Positions 49,587-61,975 of a stretch of 64,000 bases of DNA are shown here, one piece after another; the first letter of the stretch is position 1; the number at the start of each line of letters is the position of its first letter. The position numbers and the translations under genes are program-made. Under the pieces are notes generated by a model. The model had not been told where the DNA came from. It was given only the letters and a program-made list of their open reading frames with translations, and made no database searches. Source of the DNA: Hirundichthys speculiger (Eukaryota; Chordata; Actinopteri; Beloniformes; Exocoetidae); NCBI GenBank assembly GCA_018398805.1, contig JAGFBZ010000855.1:3162001-3226000 (forward strand), written 5' to 3'.

Positions 49587-49689
49587 GTTCTTCTTTTAAT
49601 TTCGGCTTTTCCCTTCAGGGGTCGCCACAGTGAATCATCTGCATCCTCTCACACCAACAAACTACATTTCCTCCTTCACTATATCTATA
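49587..49689 (-). mobile_element. 5'-truncated RTE-type LINE 3' end
   Basis: CGGCTTTTCCCTTCAGGGGT followed by CGCCACAGTGAATCATCTGC matches the 3' end of the LINE at 33339-33480 in the same orientation. TGTCTATATCACCA (49573-49586) and TGTCTATGTCACCA (49690-49703) form a 14-bp target duplication with one mismatch. Confidence 0.75.
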
Positions 49690-49703
49690 TGTCTATGTCA
49701 CCA

Positions 49704-51183
49704 ATTAAACCATAGAAAATATGTATTTTCCAGAAACTATACATGAATGACTAAATACTGAAATACAGAGACAAAGGAATGACAGCAAGAAAGATTTGTT
49801 GCCAGACACATAATAATTGGTGCTATTTGCAGCAAAAATTGTAGTCCTGTTTTTAAAAAACGACCCCAAACGGCATTCAAGCCATTCACCATTGAGTTGT
49901 CCTTTGGTAAATGAATATCAGCTGTGGTCTGAACATATTTGTAAAAAATGTATAAATTCTATATTTACCACCAAAAGAAGCTCAAATACACCATCAGAAA
50001 CCCAGAATGAGACTGGAGCTCCTGATGGGAAAATATTTCACACTCATTCTTTGTGCTGGAGCAGTTACAGTTGCATTTTCTTACAGCTCAGTGGATTGTT
50101 TTTTTTTTTTTTTGTTTGTTTTTTTGTGATGCTGCATGACCGCATGGCGTGTTCTGAAGCTCATGCACAGCATGAGCTTCATTATTTTTATTCCACTGAT
50201 GTTCTCTCATGTGAAGACTGGCTTTAAGCGGGGCACATTACAAATATTTTATCTTTATTTTTTTTTAAAAAAACATTTAAACTGAGGTTCAACATAATTA
50301 GCAAGGAACAAATGAGGAACAAATCGACAGACAATAATTAATGAATAATTGCAGCAGGGAACTCTGTATGAATGGCATTCAGATTCCTAGACACTGAGAA
50401 TCACCACTCAGATCTCCATCTAAACACCTGGCTTGACGTTTTTGAAAATAATTTTGTGTTTTCTTTGTGCATCACTAAAAACACTGAAAAACAAGGCTTT
50501 TTCACAGGAACTATTCTGACATTAGTGAGGAGCAAGGTGTTACTGAAAACACCGTACTTGCATTGTTTTTTAAGTCCAGTCAGTCGTCACAGAGCAACTG
50601 TGACTCAGTTTGTGCAATACAAGACCCTGCAGGAGAAAAAGCTACAAGATGAAATTCATCTATTATTTTTTGTCTTTTTTGCATTATTTACTTCTACTGC
50701 TACATCAGTGCTTTTGAGAAAGGAAAAAAAGTGAATTCATATTATTGATGCCGCCAAGCAATTCACGCATTGCGCTGATGAAATCACAACACTTCTCAAA
50801 AATATTGTTTTATTTTTTACTGTAAGAGATTCCCTTTTAGAGACATACAACTGACATATTCCATTTATGCAAACGTGTTGAAAGTACTTACTGACTCCAG
50901 GTAACACCCCATTCAGCATCTTTCTTTTTTTGAAGACAGCATCCAGTAGTGTTTGATGACCTTACTGATCAAGGTCCCAGCATTCTGCTCCCTGCAGTTC
51001 ATCCCTCCTATTTTTCAAAGACAAAAAAATGTTGTTAACAAAAAGCAATATATAAATAACTGGGTTTTTGTTTTGTTCTGTTTTTTTTTTTTTAGATAGT
51101 GTGCCTCTAGTATTCTTTATTAAAAGTGAAGACACACAGCGAATGAGCACATGCCAGGACTCTGACGTGCTCCAGCTGCACGG
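49704..51183. other. Non-coding stretch, no gene seen
   Basis: A 136-codon frame (49817-50227) and a 120-codon frame (50372-50734) on the + strand have no domain and low-complexity phenylalanine runs from T tracts; I treat them as chance. Confidence 0.45.
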
Positions 51184-51252
51184 CCAGGTTCTGCAGCCTC
51201 AGTACATGGCCAGGTGAGCTACCTGGCCATGTACTGAGGCTGCAGAACCTGG
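51184..51252. repeat. Perfect palindrome, 32-bp arms with 5-base spacer
   Basis: The arm CCAGGTTCTGCAGCC...GGCCAGGT (51184-51215) is followed by GAGCT (51216-51220) and then its exact reverse complement (51221-51252). All 32 positions pair. The right arm abuts the truncated Tc1 end at 51253. Such a structure can extrude as a cruciform and is prone to deletion and to assembly error. Confidence 0.97.
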
Positions 51253-51420
51253 AAATTAATTTTTATTTTTCATTTCATGTAATTTTCTCAATTTTTTTTT
51301 CAATCTTCTTTCTATAACTGTTAAAATAAAGCTGCCATAAAAATCTGAGACTGTTCATTTATTTCTTAGTATGACAATTGCCAAAATCAGCGGGGGATCA
51401 AATACTTATTTTCTCCACTG
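51253..51420 (+). mobile_element. Truncated Tc1-type element, right end
   Basis: AAATTAATTTTTATTTTTC, then TCTATAACTGTTAAAATAAA and the terminal GGGGATCAAATACTTATTTT...CCACTG followed by TA match the right end of the complete copy at 57109-57704. The left part is missing and replaced by the palindrome. Confidence 0.8.
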
Positions 51421-51422
51421 TA

Positions 51423-52496
51423 TATTTTTTATGAGTCATCCCAACATCAACAAATGCAATCTTATCTCAGTGAATACACAAATGAAAAACAAACATGAAT
51501 GTGTAGAGTATATTCCATCTCTAAATCTGATCAAGTTGTTTTTTATGTGTGTCCATATGTCAACAGAGACTTAATAAAGGAAACATCAGCAACATTAGTT
51601 GTGACAACAGCTGTGAAATATTAAGAAATTTGTGGCCAGTAAGTTATGAATTTTCCCTGGTGTTTTATATTTTACATCATTTAAGGAAGGTAAATGTGGT
51701 TTTATGTGGTGGCCAAAAGAAAATCCATCTTGCGAACACGATAAAAATGTGTTGCCTACTGTCTGCTCAGTCAAACAAATAATCTTACCCTGAAAGAAGC
51801 AAGAAACTCATCAGTCCAATACGCTCTGTTCGAACAGTGAATTCAAATATTACATAATGAGCATATTAAATTAGATTTGTGGGCTTTTGAATGTTCTGTT
51901 TTTAAGTGACATATTTGGTTCCTGCCAGAAGCCCCAGCTGCTTTTGTTCTTTGATGAGGCAACACCAGCTGTTTTCTGAGAACAGCCTCATGTTATCTCA
52001 CACAGACAGAGGCGTTTTCATCTGTCACACGCAATTAATGGAACCAATATGACTGCAGCATCCATTCATTCATAAATAGGTCTGACCAAAGGTTTTTGAG
52101 CAGGGAATTCCTGTTTAATGTTTGTCTGACCGAAACAGAGTAGACTGGTCAGATGAAAGCAGACTAATGGTTAATAAATCCAAGGTGCTAAACGTCCAGG
52201 GCCTTGTTCATGCAGCGGGTTGTGCTCAGATTGTGCTCAGCAGGTACAGAGAGTACCATACTCAGGTGTCCCTTAGAAAATGACAAATTAAGATTGTTGT
52301 CTCAGCTCAAGAGGGTCAGGCTGCAGAGCCACCAGCAGCAGACACATTAAGCCTCCAGTGGGGCCTGTTCTCAGTGGTCTATGACACCTCTTGCTGTGAA
52401 TAAACGTCACAGTGTCCAGAGAAGAAGATGTGTTAAGATGTGCTTATCTTCAAAAATATGCAAAGGCCTGGGCCATAGTCCAAGCCTCCCGCTATG

Positions 52497-52533
<37 letters not shown>

Positions 52534-53180
52534 TGCTGCAGTCCAGCTGGCACTGAAAGGGGTGCTTTGATGTTGGCAGAGGCCAAAAAAACCTGCTGGA
52601 ATTGCATGAAGGGGAAGAAGCTGTAAGTGCTTCTGCCAGGAGTAAAACTATTTTAGCTACCGTGCTGGAGGCAACACTGACACAGTTGGAACAAAAAGTT
52701 TTACAGGAGTGCAACATTTTTTAAGATCTTTTTTCGTAACAGTGGACTTATTTGGACTGTTATTAATGAAAGTTAAAAGGGTACACTTTGTATGTCTGAC
52801 TGATTGTCGCTCTGACAACTAATGGAAATGAAAATCTGAGAACATTTGTATTCTAGTGAGCAGATGCAAAACATGCTCTCAAGTTATCTAAAACCCTTCA
52901 CACAAGCTCTAAGACGTTAAGCACATATTTGACAATATGAAGCATGTACTTTGCAGAACTGTTTCATCTGGCCTTGCTTTAAAATGAAGCAAACCACACA
53001 TCAGTTATTTTGCGCTCTCTGTTTTGCATGTGCATAGATTAAACAAAAAAAAGGATTTCAGCATGTCTATATGAGTCTCTGGACATAATCATTTGGGCTA
53101 GAAAGCTTCACTAAGACAGCAGCAAGGCCTGTGTCCCATTTTCAAAACACTGATTATTCTTTAGCATCAGATCAGAATGA
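51423..53180. other. Non-coding stretch with a CA microsatellite
   Basis: (CA)n at 52500-52530. The 51890-52080 portion is repeat-free mixed sequence. No gene recognised. Confidence 0.5.
52500..52530. repeat. (CA)n microsatellite
   Basis: About 15 CA units; the cysteine-valine runs readable on the reverse strand are artefacts of it. Confidence 0.95.
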
Positions 53181-53360
53181 ATGGCTGATCAAAGTGTGAC
53201 TGGATTCGCAGCTGGAATCCTGAGCTCGGTCCCAGACATGAAGGAGGCGCGCTCTCTGACACCTGTTGATCAAACTGGAGAACTACAGCCACTACAGAGG
53301 AGAGCTGACGATTCAGACGGTATATCAGGAAGTGGAGTGCCTGATAAAATATATAACTGA
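53181..53360 (+). CDS. Unrecognised 59-codon open frame, doubtful
   Basis: ATG at 53181 to TGA at 53358-53360, reading MADQSVTGFAAGILSSVPDM and then an acidic, glycine/serine-rich tail. It sits in a locally GC-richer island and its composition is less biased than neighbouring chance frames, which is why I list it. I recognise no domain, signal peptide or membrane segment, the start context is weak (T at -3, G at +4), and no partner exon was seen. It may be noise. Confidence 0.12.
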   Translation: MADQSVTGFAAGILSSVPDMKEARSLTPVDQTGELQPLQRRADDSDGISGSGVPDKIYN

Positions 53361-53429
53361 AGGCATGAGCGTATGAGAGCTTTTGGGGCAAACATTCAGA
53401 GCTGAGACCGTACAGCGAACAAATCTCAT

Positions 53430-53720
53430 GTTTTCGGGCATGGGCGAGGCTAGCCCTTTTTTAAATTGAAATTCAGCACCCCAAAAACCTGGAGTAAGAA
53501 ATGTTGTTATTCTAAAATTTTAGTTTGCATTTGACAGGCTTAGATAATGTCCAAAACTTAATCCATACTTTGTGGTTTAAGTTTGTATTTTAAGAATGAA
53601 AATGAAAATGACCCCACCTAATGGTATCGTCCTCTTCTCACTAACGTTACTTGTGGGTTGTGGTGGGGCTCATTGGGTGCTCAGCACCCCTAAAGCTCTG
53701 ACCCTAGAATCGCCTCTGTT
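53430..53720. repeat. Possible interspersed repeat
   Basis: GGGCGAGGCTAGCCC on the left and GGGTGCTCAGCACCCCTAAA with TGACCCTAGAATCGCCTCTG on the right look like parts of a teleost interspersed repeat that I have met; ends not defined. Confidence 0.35.
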
Positions 53721-56559
53721 GTCGGGAAAGGGTTAAGTCTCTTAATGCGGTATCTCTGTGATGCATTTCAAATGTCCAAGGACCTGTGAATTCCTGCCCT
53801 GATAAGCTGCCAGGAACATTGCCCTTTCTAGAAATTGTGCATAAATTTGCGTCTTCATGTGTATGTGTGATGAGGGACTGAGAGAGCAAGTGGACAGCCT
53901 CAAGGTTATATGCTACTGAAAATGAGACTGCATAAATGTCTCCTAATAATTCATAATAATAACACCTGTTTGCTTGATGCTTGGTTATCCCATATTCATT
54001 AACATGCTGGCCAAGTGGCGCTCACACTACAAAACTTCTTCGGAGTGGGAGTGAGGGCGGATGATTAGAGGGCATATTGAAGTGATCAGAACCTGCAGAA
54101 GAGGTTCATCTGAGATACAACCACAACTCATATGCAAACCTATTATAAACAGTGAGGATTAAGTTAGTATGAATATGAAGAAGTTGTCTGTGAGTGCTGA
54201 CTCTGAACATGTCACTATCTCTGTTCCACTGACCTCTCAAGGCTCTTGTTCGGTCTCCTTGACCACCACTTCCTTGTTCATGAATGAGTATTAAGTATTA
54301 ATACGAGTATAATATGAGTATTGAGTATTAAGCCTTGGATGTCTTTTCTTTTCTTTTCTTTCATGTTTTCAAACCAAGCACAATCATTCTGGTATTCTTA
54401 GTTCTTCTGGAATGTTTTTTTCCTTGTACATGCTATGGAATGGGAAATTACAAAATCTGTTCAGGTTTTGAATGCTCATTATAAAGTATTAAAGTTAGAA
54501 GTGGAAACAGCATTAGAAGGTTGCACAGCACGACAAAATTCCAATTGTCCTCATGTGTAGTTTTCACGGAAAACATATACAACATAACTATAACTATAAA
54601 GAGTCAACAGTAGAAATAATATAAAATCTGTATAATAAAAAAAAAAAAAATCTTGCATAACACACTTTAAAGTATTTCAATGCAGAATTAGCCTTGTGGT
54701 TCAGTCGTTTTATTGATGGTGTAGGTGGTAGTGGAGTAGGTGGTGCACTTGAACAACAACATTGAACAAATATATTAAACGAAGGAGTACTAGTCTGTGG
54801 AAAAACCAACCATCGTTTTCAGAGGCATACAGTACCCACTTTGGCAGGAATATCTTTTTGCAGTTGTTCCATTCAGTTAAAAGATGTTCCAGGCTTTTCC
54901 TTAGTGAACTGCAGACGTTCAGCTGAATTGTGGACCGGTGTCAAACAATCACAGGCAGGTGCAAAAATGTGTGGCAGCTGCAAGAAACAGAAGATGCGAG
55001 TCATAAGTCCCTTTAACTGGTGCTTAGTGAATCCATAAACTGTTCATAAAAAGATGAGCTAACCCAGTTTATGTGGTAACAGATGATGTGGTTTCCAGTC
55101 TTGAAGCTTTCAGCCGTATAAGTAATTAGTTTTCTTGTTTGCTTGTTTTTTCCCCTCCACCGGGTGCAATAACAACAAACAAAAAGCAGGGTCTTGACAG
55201 GTCTTACCCTGCTGATGACTACAAGGATTTCTCCTCTAATGAATGATGTCAACAAGAACATTCAAGATTCAAATCCAAAACTGGACACCTTTTGAACAAC
55301 TTAATGTCTTTCCTTAAGTACATCATGTCTAACTATAGGGCCTGCTTCCTTGTTTAAATGTGCCAAAACAAAAACTTCTTTTTCAAATTACTGCGTATCT
55401 TCTTCAGTGCCCAACAGGTAGGGTAGTATTGTTGAAAATGTTGAATGAAGTCTGCATGAACGAGAGGAAAAAAATGCAACCAAAGGTCCCTGGTCAGATT
55501 TGATGCTCTGACACTGTCGCGACATGAGCTGTGTCTGAACTCCCCAAATCAATATCAGCTGCAGACACACTGAGTAGTTGGTGATATTAACGCAGTCAGT
55601 TGCCTCATTACAAATGCCAAAGGCTCACACATTGTGCCACACTGGAAGAAATCAATTAATCAACAGCACACAGACACTCATGAAAGTATGTTCATGTCCG
55701 TTTCCTTTGCATTTGATCCTTAAGATTTATATGCAACAGGACATAAATCACTACTTTGCCAAAACAACTTTCAGTTAAGTCTCCTGCAATGTAGGAAAGT
55801 CAGCACATACAGCGTAATGAACTGCTGTATGAGTAGCCACAGACTGATTTGGTTAAAATCATTTCTGACTTGACAAATAAGTTTAAAAATGTTTTTACAG
55901 TTAGATTATTTACAAAAGACTGATTGAATCCACCGTATTTAACATACAAAAATAACCTTTGCTTATATTTAGCTCTTGGCTAATAAGTTGAAGTTAGGGT
56001 GGAAGAAATGAGTTACATCAGCACACAGCAGTGGTAAGGGGCTATCTGCAGAGAAACAGGAGTGACAGGAGTGAGGTGAGGATTAGCAGCTCTGTGCACC
56101 TGGATGTTATTAGCTGTGCTTAGAAAACTCCCATTTAGCTTTAAAGCATCTGATAAGTCTGACAGTTATGGAAAGAAGTCATTCCTCATTGTTGAGCTGC
56201 AGCTGCAGTGAAGCATAAAACAAAAGCACACAGTCACTGCCAATTACCTGAAATGCCACACTGATGTGTTCGGTCTTGAACTTTCTACCTGAAAATGTTG
56301 CTTTGTTCAGAAATAGCACGTAAACAGTATTTGACACAGACTGCTGCTTCTAATGACTACCAACTGGCTCTAGCTCTGCCCTTCATTTTACTGTTTGTGC
56401 TGTTTCTTGTGTTGTGTTTCATACAGTTGCACTTTAGTTTCTTTTATGTTTTGCTTGATATTATGGGTTTTTTTGTGCTTAATGATTGCTGGTGTAAAAA
56501 CTGTCTTGCAAGAGTTGGAACTGTATGGAAAATAACCATATTTCAACCATCATAGTAAT
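53721..56559. other. Non-coding stretch, no gene seen
   Basis: (TTTTC)n-like tract at 54342-54361 and A run at 54637-54650. Frames are short and without domain. Confidence 0.45.
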
Positions 56560-58260
56560 GTTGCTATTCTTTTTTATCACTGAGGATGTCATGTTATGCA
56601 GTGCTTGATGTGTTATTTTGTTTGCACTGCTTACACCATGCAGCAGTACAGGGTCAATGTCAAATTCTTTCTGGGAACAGGCCAGTCCAGCACCATGCCC
56701 TCCCATCTCTGGCTATGTCTCTAAAGTGTGTAGAATGTGGTTTCGCATTGTCTTAGGAGGTCTTTGTTGCTCTAAAACCTCAATGTACTTCTGCATTAGT
56801 GCCATCATCTCAAAAGTGTAAATGATCTCTGCCACGGGCACTGATGAAAACCCAGCATCGCCACTGAGCCTGGCTTTTGGGCTTGTGTGGTTGGCCTTTT
56901 TCTGTCTTTGGTCCAGAGAAGATGGCGCCCGTTCCTGTCAGAAAAGATCTGGAGTATGGATTGGCCTGACCACAATACACATTCCTACTGTATGATGGTC
57001 CATCCAAGATGCCTCTGAGCCCAAAGACGTAGCCGCTGCACCTGGACAATGTCGACAGAAGGATTATTTTAGACACGGTACATTTTTGAGCAGACTTTGT
57101 AAATCTACAGTGGAGGAAATAAGTATTTGATCCCCCACCGATTTTGGCAGTTGTCATTCTAAGAAATAAATGAACAGTCTCAGACTTCTATGGCAGCTTT
57201 ATTTTAACAGTTATAGAAAGAATATTAAAACAAAATTGAGAAAATCACATGAAATTCTTACTTCTTACTTATGGTTTAGTAGCCCATTCCAGCCTTGTGG
57301 AGTTCAACAACTTTGTCCTTGACATCTTTTGACAGCTCTTTAGTCTTGCCCATGGTGGAGATGGTGGAGTATTACTGAGTCTGTGGGCAGATGGCTTTTT
57401 ATACAGGTGACTATTTGGAACAGGTGTCTCTCATGCAGGTAATTACTTCAGTGAGATTAGGAGTATGCCAGTGGTCTGTGGGAACCAACACTGGTCAAGG
57501 TTGGTCAGGGATCAAATACTTATTTCCCTCAATGACTTACAAATTAATCTTTATTTTTCCTTTCATGTAATTTTCTCTTTTTTTCTGTATTCTTTCTATA
57601 ACTGTTAAAATAAAGCTGTCATAAAAATCCGAGACTGTTCATTTATTTCTTAGTATGACAACTGCCAAAATCAGCAGGGGATCAAATACTTATTTCCTCC
57701 ACTGTATCTCCATTTTCAAGTACTTGATAAAGGTTTCTGAAATGAATCTCGTCCATGTGGTTATACCAACTATTAATAAATGGCATTTTCTTTAATGTAG
57801 TGCCACCTGAGGAATTAAAGATCATAGATGTCTAGCTTGGGCTTGTCCCAATGTCTTTTACACACTGAAGTTCCACCACATCACTTGAATTGATAATGAT
57901 AATGATTGTTTAATGATATTCTGCCAAATATTTGAGGAGCATTGTGTTGAAGCAGTTAAACAATGATTTTTCTTGTGCATTTGTCAACAAACTGGAGCTC
58001 TTTGGCCTATGGTTGCTGCTCCAAGTGTCAGCCTTTCATGGACACTGTTTTTATATCAAATCACAATTACAATCACTTGATGACATCACATTTGAGGGCG
58101 GCCTGCTGTGGCCACCTATACAAAGGAGAAAAAGCTGAAAAAATTGGACATAACAATTTTAAATAAGATCATATTTTTAAAATCTCATGACTAGCCTTAA
58201 ATTGCCCTCATCTCAACATCTTTTAAAATGCGTTGCAAGCCTCATGGGAATGGCCAATTT
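56560..58260 (-). mobile_element. Old Tc1-type element relic, split by a younger insertion
   Basis: Reverse-strand transposase remnants are spread over 56600-57080 (a decayed A-R-G block, a G-P-K segment and others) and resume after 57706 with GTTTCTGAAATG, CATGTGGTTATACC and CATTTGTCAACAAACTGGAG. The sequence ends near AAATTGCCCTCATCTCAACA. The order matches one Tc1-type family if 57109-57704 is removed. The left inverted end was not found. Confidence 0.6.
57109..57704 (-). mobile_element. Internally deleted Tc1-type element with TA target
   Basis: CAGTGGAGGAAATAAGTATT on the left and AATACTTATTTCCTCCACTG on the right are perfect inverted ends, with TA at 57107-57108 and 57705-57706. The next 40 bases also pair. 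On the reverse strand, the region before 57350 retains the start of a transposase (ATGGGCAAGACTAAAGAGCT at about 57334-57353, coding M-G-K-T-K-E-L) and a short helix-turn-helix piece; the catalytic part is deleted, so it could move only with outside transposase. It interrupts the older relic. Confidence 0.85.
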
Positions 58261-61200
58261 TTTTTTTACTTCATACTTCATTCTTCAATTCTTCATACCG
58301 TCCTAACCTTTTATGACCTGGGGCTGACATCTTTCCCTGACATTATTTTATGTCAGGCCAGATCATTTTGTGCTGAACACTTCACTCTTGTGTTCTGATA
58401 ACCAGCAGGATACTTGCAGGTCAACAGCCTCCCACCCAGAGGTAAGAAGAGCCTTGTCTCCTAAAATTGAAATCTCTAACAATAAACACAAAGCAGGTGA
58501 AAGGGACAGCATGTGGTGAGATCACACCAACCGTCTGCCATTCCACATCCACGCGGGTCTAAATCAGTCCATCTCACACTTAACAGTTACTTCTCTTAGC
58601 ATGTCAGAGGTTTAGCTCCTCGTCAGCATCTTCAGTTGGCTTCCTCAGAATTATGTAATATATAAATATACAGCGAGTATCGAGTTAAGCGTCAGAAAAA
58701 GAGAACAGGTGCATAAATATGACCTCTTCAGGTTAATGTTAGAGTAAATCAACACAGCAAATCAGCTAAAACCAAATAGCCACAAACACAAGCTTCGAAA
58801 CAATGAACAATACTCAAAAATAACCATGACATGACCCAAAAAGCCCTTGCCCTAGTTTTGTGATGGAAGGAAGGTTAAAAGTAATACCAAATCTGAGAGA
58901 GGTCATGTAATGCTTCTGGGGTCCTTCCCTTTTCTTTTGGTGTTTCAAACTTTTTTGTAAATGAAAAAGGCCAGCAAAGTTAAAAAGTAAACACCCGAGG
59001 AAGTTATTTTTTTTGTCTCAGAGGACACTACTCCAAAACTGACTGAAATTCCTTGTTTAGTGTACAGGCTTTGCTTCCTGGACCTGACAGCATCACTGTG
59101 AAACACATGCACAGTGCCTGTCCAGTGGGTATTCTGAGATCCCCCAAACAAAGAATGAGAACCCAGAATGCTGCAACAAAGTACATCAATGAGAAAAATG
59201 AAAGCATGTCAAATAAAAGCATGCCAAAACAGAAATGAACCCATATAGAAGCATAGTATGATATTCTATCACATATCAAAGTCCTGTGTTTAGGTGTTTA
59301 ACAAGTAAAAGTATGTAAGCACATTGAGGGAAATGTTCCTGCGGTATCAAAAGTAATGGTACTCAAAGCTTGAGTACCAAAACTCAGACTCAGACTTTCA
59401 GAATGAGATTTTTTTTCAGTGGTACATGTTTAAGTTGTAGCTGTTTCTGCTTTGCAAAAAAAAAAAAAAAAAAAAAAAATTAGGCAGGTAAATGTCTAAT
59501 AAAGCCTGAGGGAACTTGAAAGACGGCACTAATCTAACAATTAACACAGTGCAGCTGTTTTAATTGGTGCAACCACTTATTTTGCTGCCGTCTGCCAAGT
59601 CAGTATGACATTTTAAGGTGATGAAGCTTTATTTTCCAAATCAATTCTGGATGCTTTTCTCTCCCCGCTGTGCATGACCTTCTTGTTTTGAAGTGATGTG
59701 CTGCTTGGTGGTTAGCATGAAGGCGTGGGCAGATTTTGGTCTGCCTGCATAAATTAGTTCCCCTATCTCTCTGTCAGAGTTTTTTTTTTTTTCTCTTTCT
59801 CTCTTTCTGTGGGGTTAAAACATACTGGAGCCTGTCAGTGCATTCAGCGAAAAGGCTTGCAGAGAGTGCAAAAGTCTTTGTAAACAGTACTGGGCAGGAA
59901 CCTCTCCAGAGAACTGAGTGTATATGCGTGTAGTTTTGCCGCATGAGAAGTCAGTGAGAAGAAGTTGTTGCAGCTCTGTTGACGTGGGTCACATTGGCAT
60001 AGTGAAAGACCAAGATGAGAGAAAAAGGGATGAGGGTGGGTGACTGCAGAGGAGATTCAGACAATAATGTTGGCAACACAAAGCAAAACGGGACTTGGGT
60101 TTGTTCTTGTGTTGTCTCTCGTGATGCAAGGTGTTGTGAAAGCAACAAGGCGATGTTGAATTTGTCTTGTTAGTTTACCATGTTCAGATGCACTTATACC
60201 AGACTGAAAAGCCAAAAAAGAAAGAGAAGAAAAGAAAGAAAATCCTGCCTGAGCTCCATCTGTGTCCAAAGTCACAACATAATTGGACTGTGGATGTCAA
60301 AAGCTGTTTAAACTTTGCTTTTCCTATACATTTGCCAACTTATTGACATTTAGAAGTCTAAACACAGAATTTTCTATTAGACTTCCCCTTAAGGGAGAAG
60401 CTGTTTTTTTGTATGAGTCAGCACAAAACCAATTTATACAGCATAGTGCACTAGCAAAACTTTAATAGCAGGCTTTTCATCCTATTTGATGATCTCATTA
60501 TCTCATTCATTCATTCATTCATTCATTCATTCATTCATAAGTAGGCAGATAGGAATGCTGAAGTGATGTAACAGTCAGTGGGTGGGTGAAAAAATCACAC
60601 ATCAGCTCAGTGTGTCCTGGACTTCATGCCTGTTTTACTCTTTTGTGCTTTACTTGTGTTTGTAGAGACTGACATTTAGAATTGTTTATATGGACAACTT
60701 CTTACCAGTTTTTACAAGAATTTTCTGTAACAACAGGTTCTGGTGTTGTGCTCATACATTTAACCAATCACTATATCTTTTTTTTGGCCCGTCACAGTCA
60801 CGGTATGCTTGTGTCACAGGTGACTCTGATCTTCCTGGGAAAGCTCCAACTCTACAGTAGAAGTTAAAAAGTTCCAACTGAAGCAGTTCAACAAACTAAG
60901 TTGTTCTGAGTATGTGGACTGAAAAACAATGAATGATTCTGTCTGGCCAATTATTATGTACATTTAGGCAATATTGTGCGGTACCTTAGAGAAAGATAGA
61001 GAGAGACGCTACCTTAGAGAAAAATTTTCTGCTGCATTGTAGTTAGGAGGTGCATTACAAGTTACAGATTCACCCGAAAGAAGAAAAAAATGACAGCAGA
61101 GTGCATATTGTACTTGATTCCTACAAATTATAAATGATTTGCTTTCACACTGTTGTGCTGAGTTCATGACCACAATGAACTAGTGTTAAAAAAAAAGATT

Positions 61201-61975
61201 GAAATGTAAAGTAGTTGTCAAAAATAAACACATTTAAAGAAATGTAATTGCAAGCCTTGCATTCTTCTCCAGAGGAGAAAAGTATACATAAAAGGATTCT
61301 TTTTAAAAAAAAATCCATTTGCACAGCATTTTCAAGTCTAAGCCAGATGACAGGAAATGATAATCAGAAAAATGCACCTTTTTTGTTTGTTTGTTTTTTT
61401 GTTGGTTTGGTTTGTTTTGTTGGGTTTTTTTTTTCAGTGGGTTATTACATCACATTATATCATCTTAGTTCAACATTAAATACTGATGTGCAGAGAGCTT
61501 CTATAAAAATCTGTAGAGATATAAATGATCAATAAATGGCCTATATAACACACTCTTTGGTATGGTATTACCAGTGTAAAGGCCAAATGTTTCTTTCCTC
61601 CCATGAACAAGAATGATCCAATGACTTCACCACATCAATTTTAGCACCAGCATTTGAGCTTTTATGATCTCCACCCACTAAACGTCACATCTGCGCTGCT
61701 TTGCTGTCAAAGAAAAATCTGTGTTTCATTTTAATGGCTCTTCTGTCAGCAACCTCGCAATTACAACAGCGCCTGAAGGCAGCAGCAGATCCTCACTCTC
61801 ACTGAGAGAGATTATTTAGCCTTGTTCCTTTGGCCTGGTATGATAAAGCCACCCTTTTTTTTTTTTTTTTCTGGGTGGTGTTTAAACCTCAACTTGGAAG
61901 AGAAGCAGCAGACTTTTTGTATTGATATTCTTGTCTTACACCCCCCTGCTTGAGAGGCCCAGCCTGCTGTCACGC
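58261..61975. other. Non-coding stretch upstream of the receptor gene
   Basis: A run at 59456-59479, T run at 59780-59791, (CATT)n at 60504-60537 and G/T-rich low-complexity sequence at 61380-61435. Nothing coding was recognised. The last kilobase may hold the receptor promoter: a GATA site TGATAA lies at 61841-61846 and no TATA box was seen close to the start. Confidence 0.45.
60504..60537. repeat. (CATT)n microsatellite
   Basis: About 8-9 tandem CATT units. Confidence 0.95.

Noticed and set aside
49817..50227. 136-codon + frame
   Set aside because: No domain, contains a T-tract polyphenylalanine run and no splice or promoter context; likely chance.
50372..50734. 120-codon + frame
   Set aside because: No recognisable domain; ends in an A/T-rich low-complexity part; no neighbours supporting a gene.
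52433..52717. Cysteine-valine-rich reverse frame
   Set aside because: Produced by the (CA)n microsatellite at 52500-52530.
56810..57157. 115-codon reverse frame
   Set aside because: Spans the boundary of two nested Tc1-type elements; the residues are decayed transposase plus inverted-repeat sequence.
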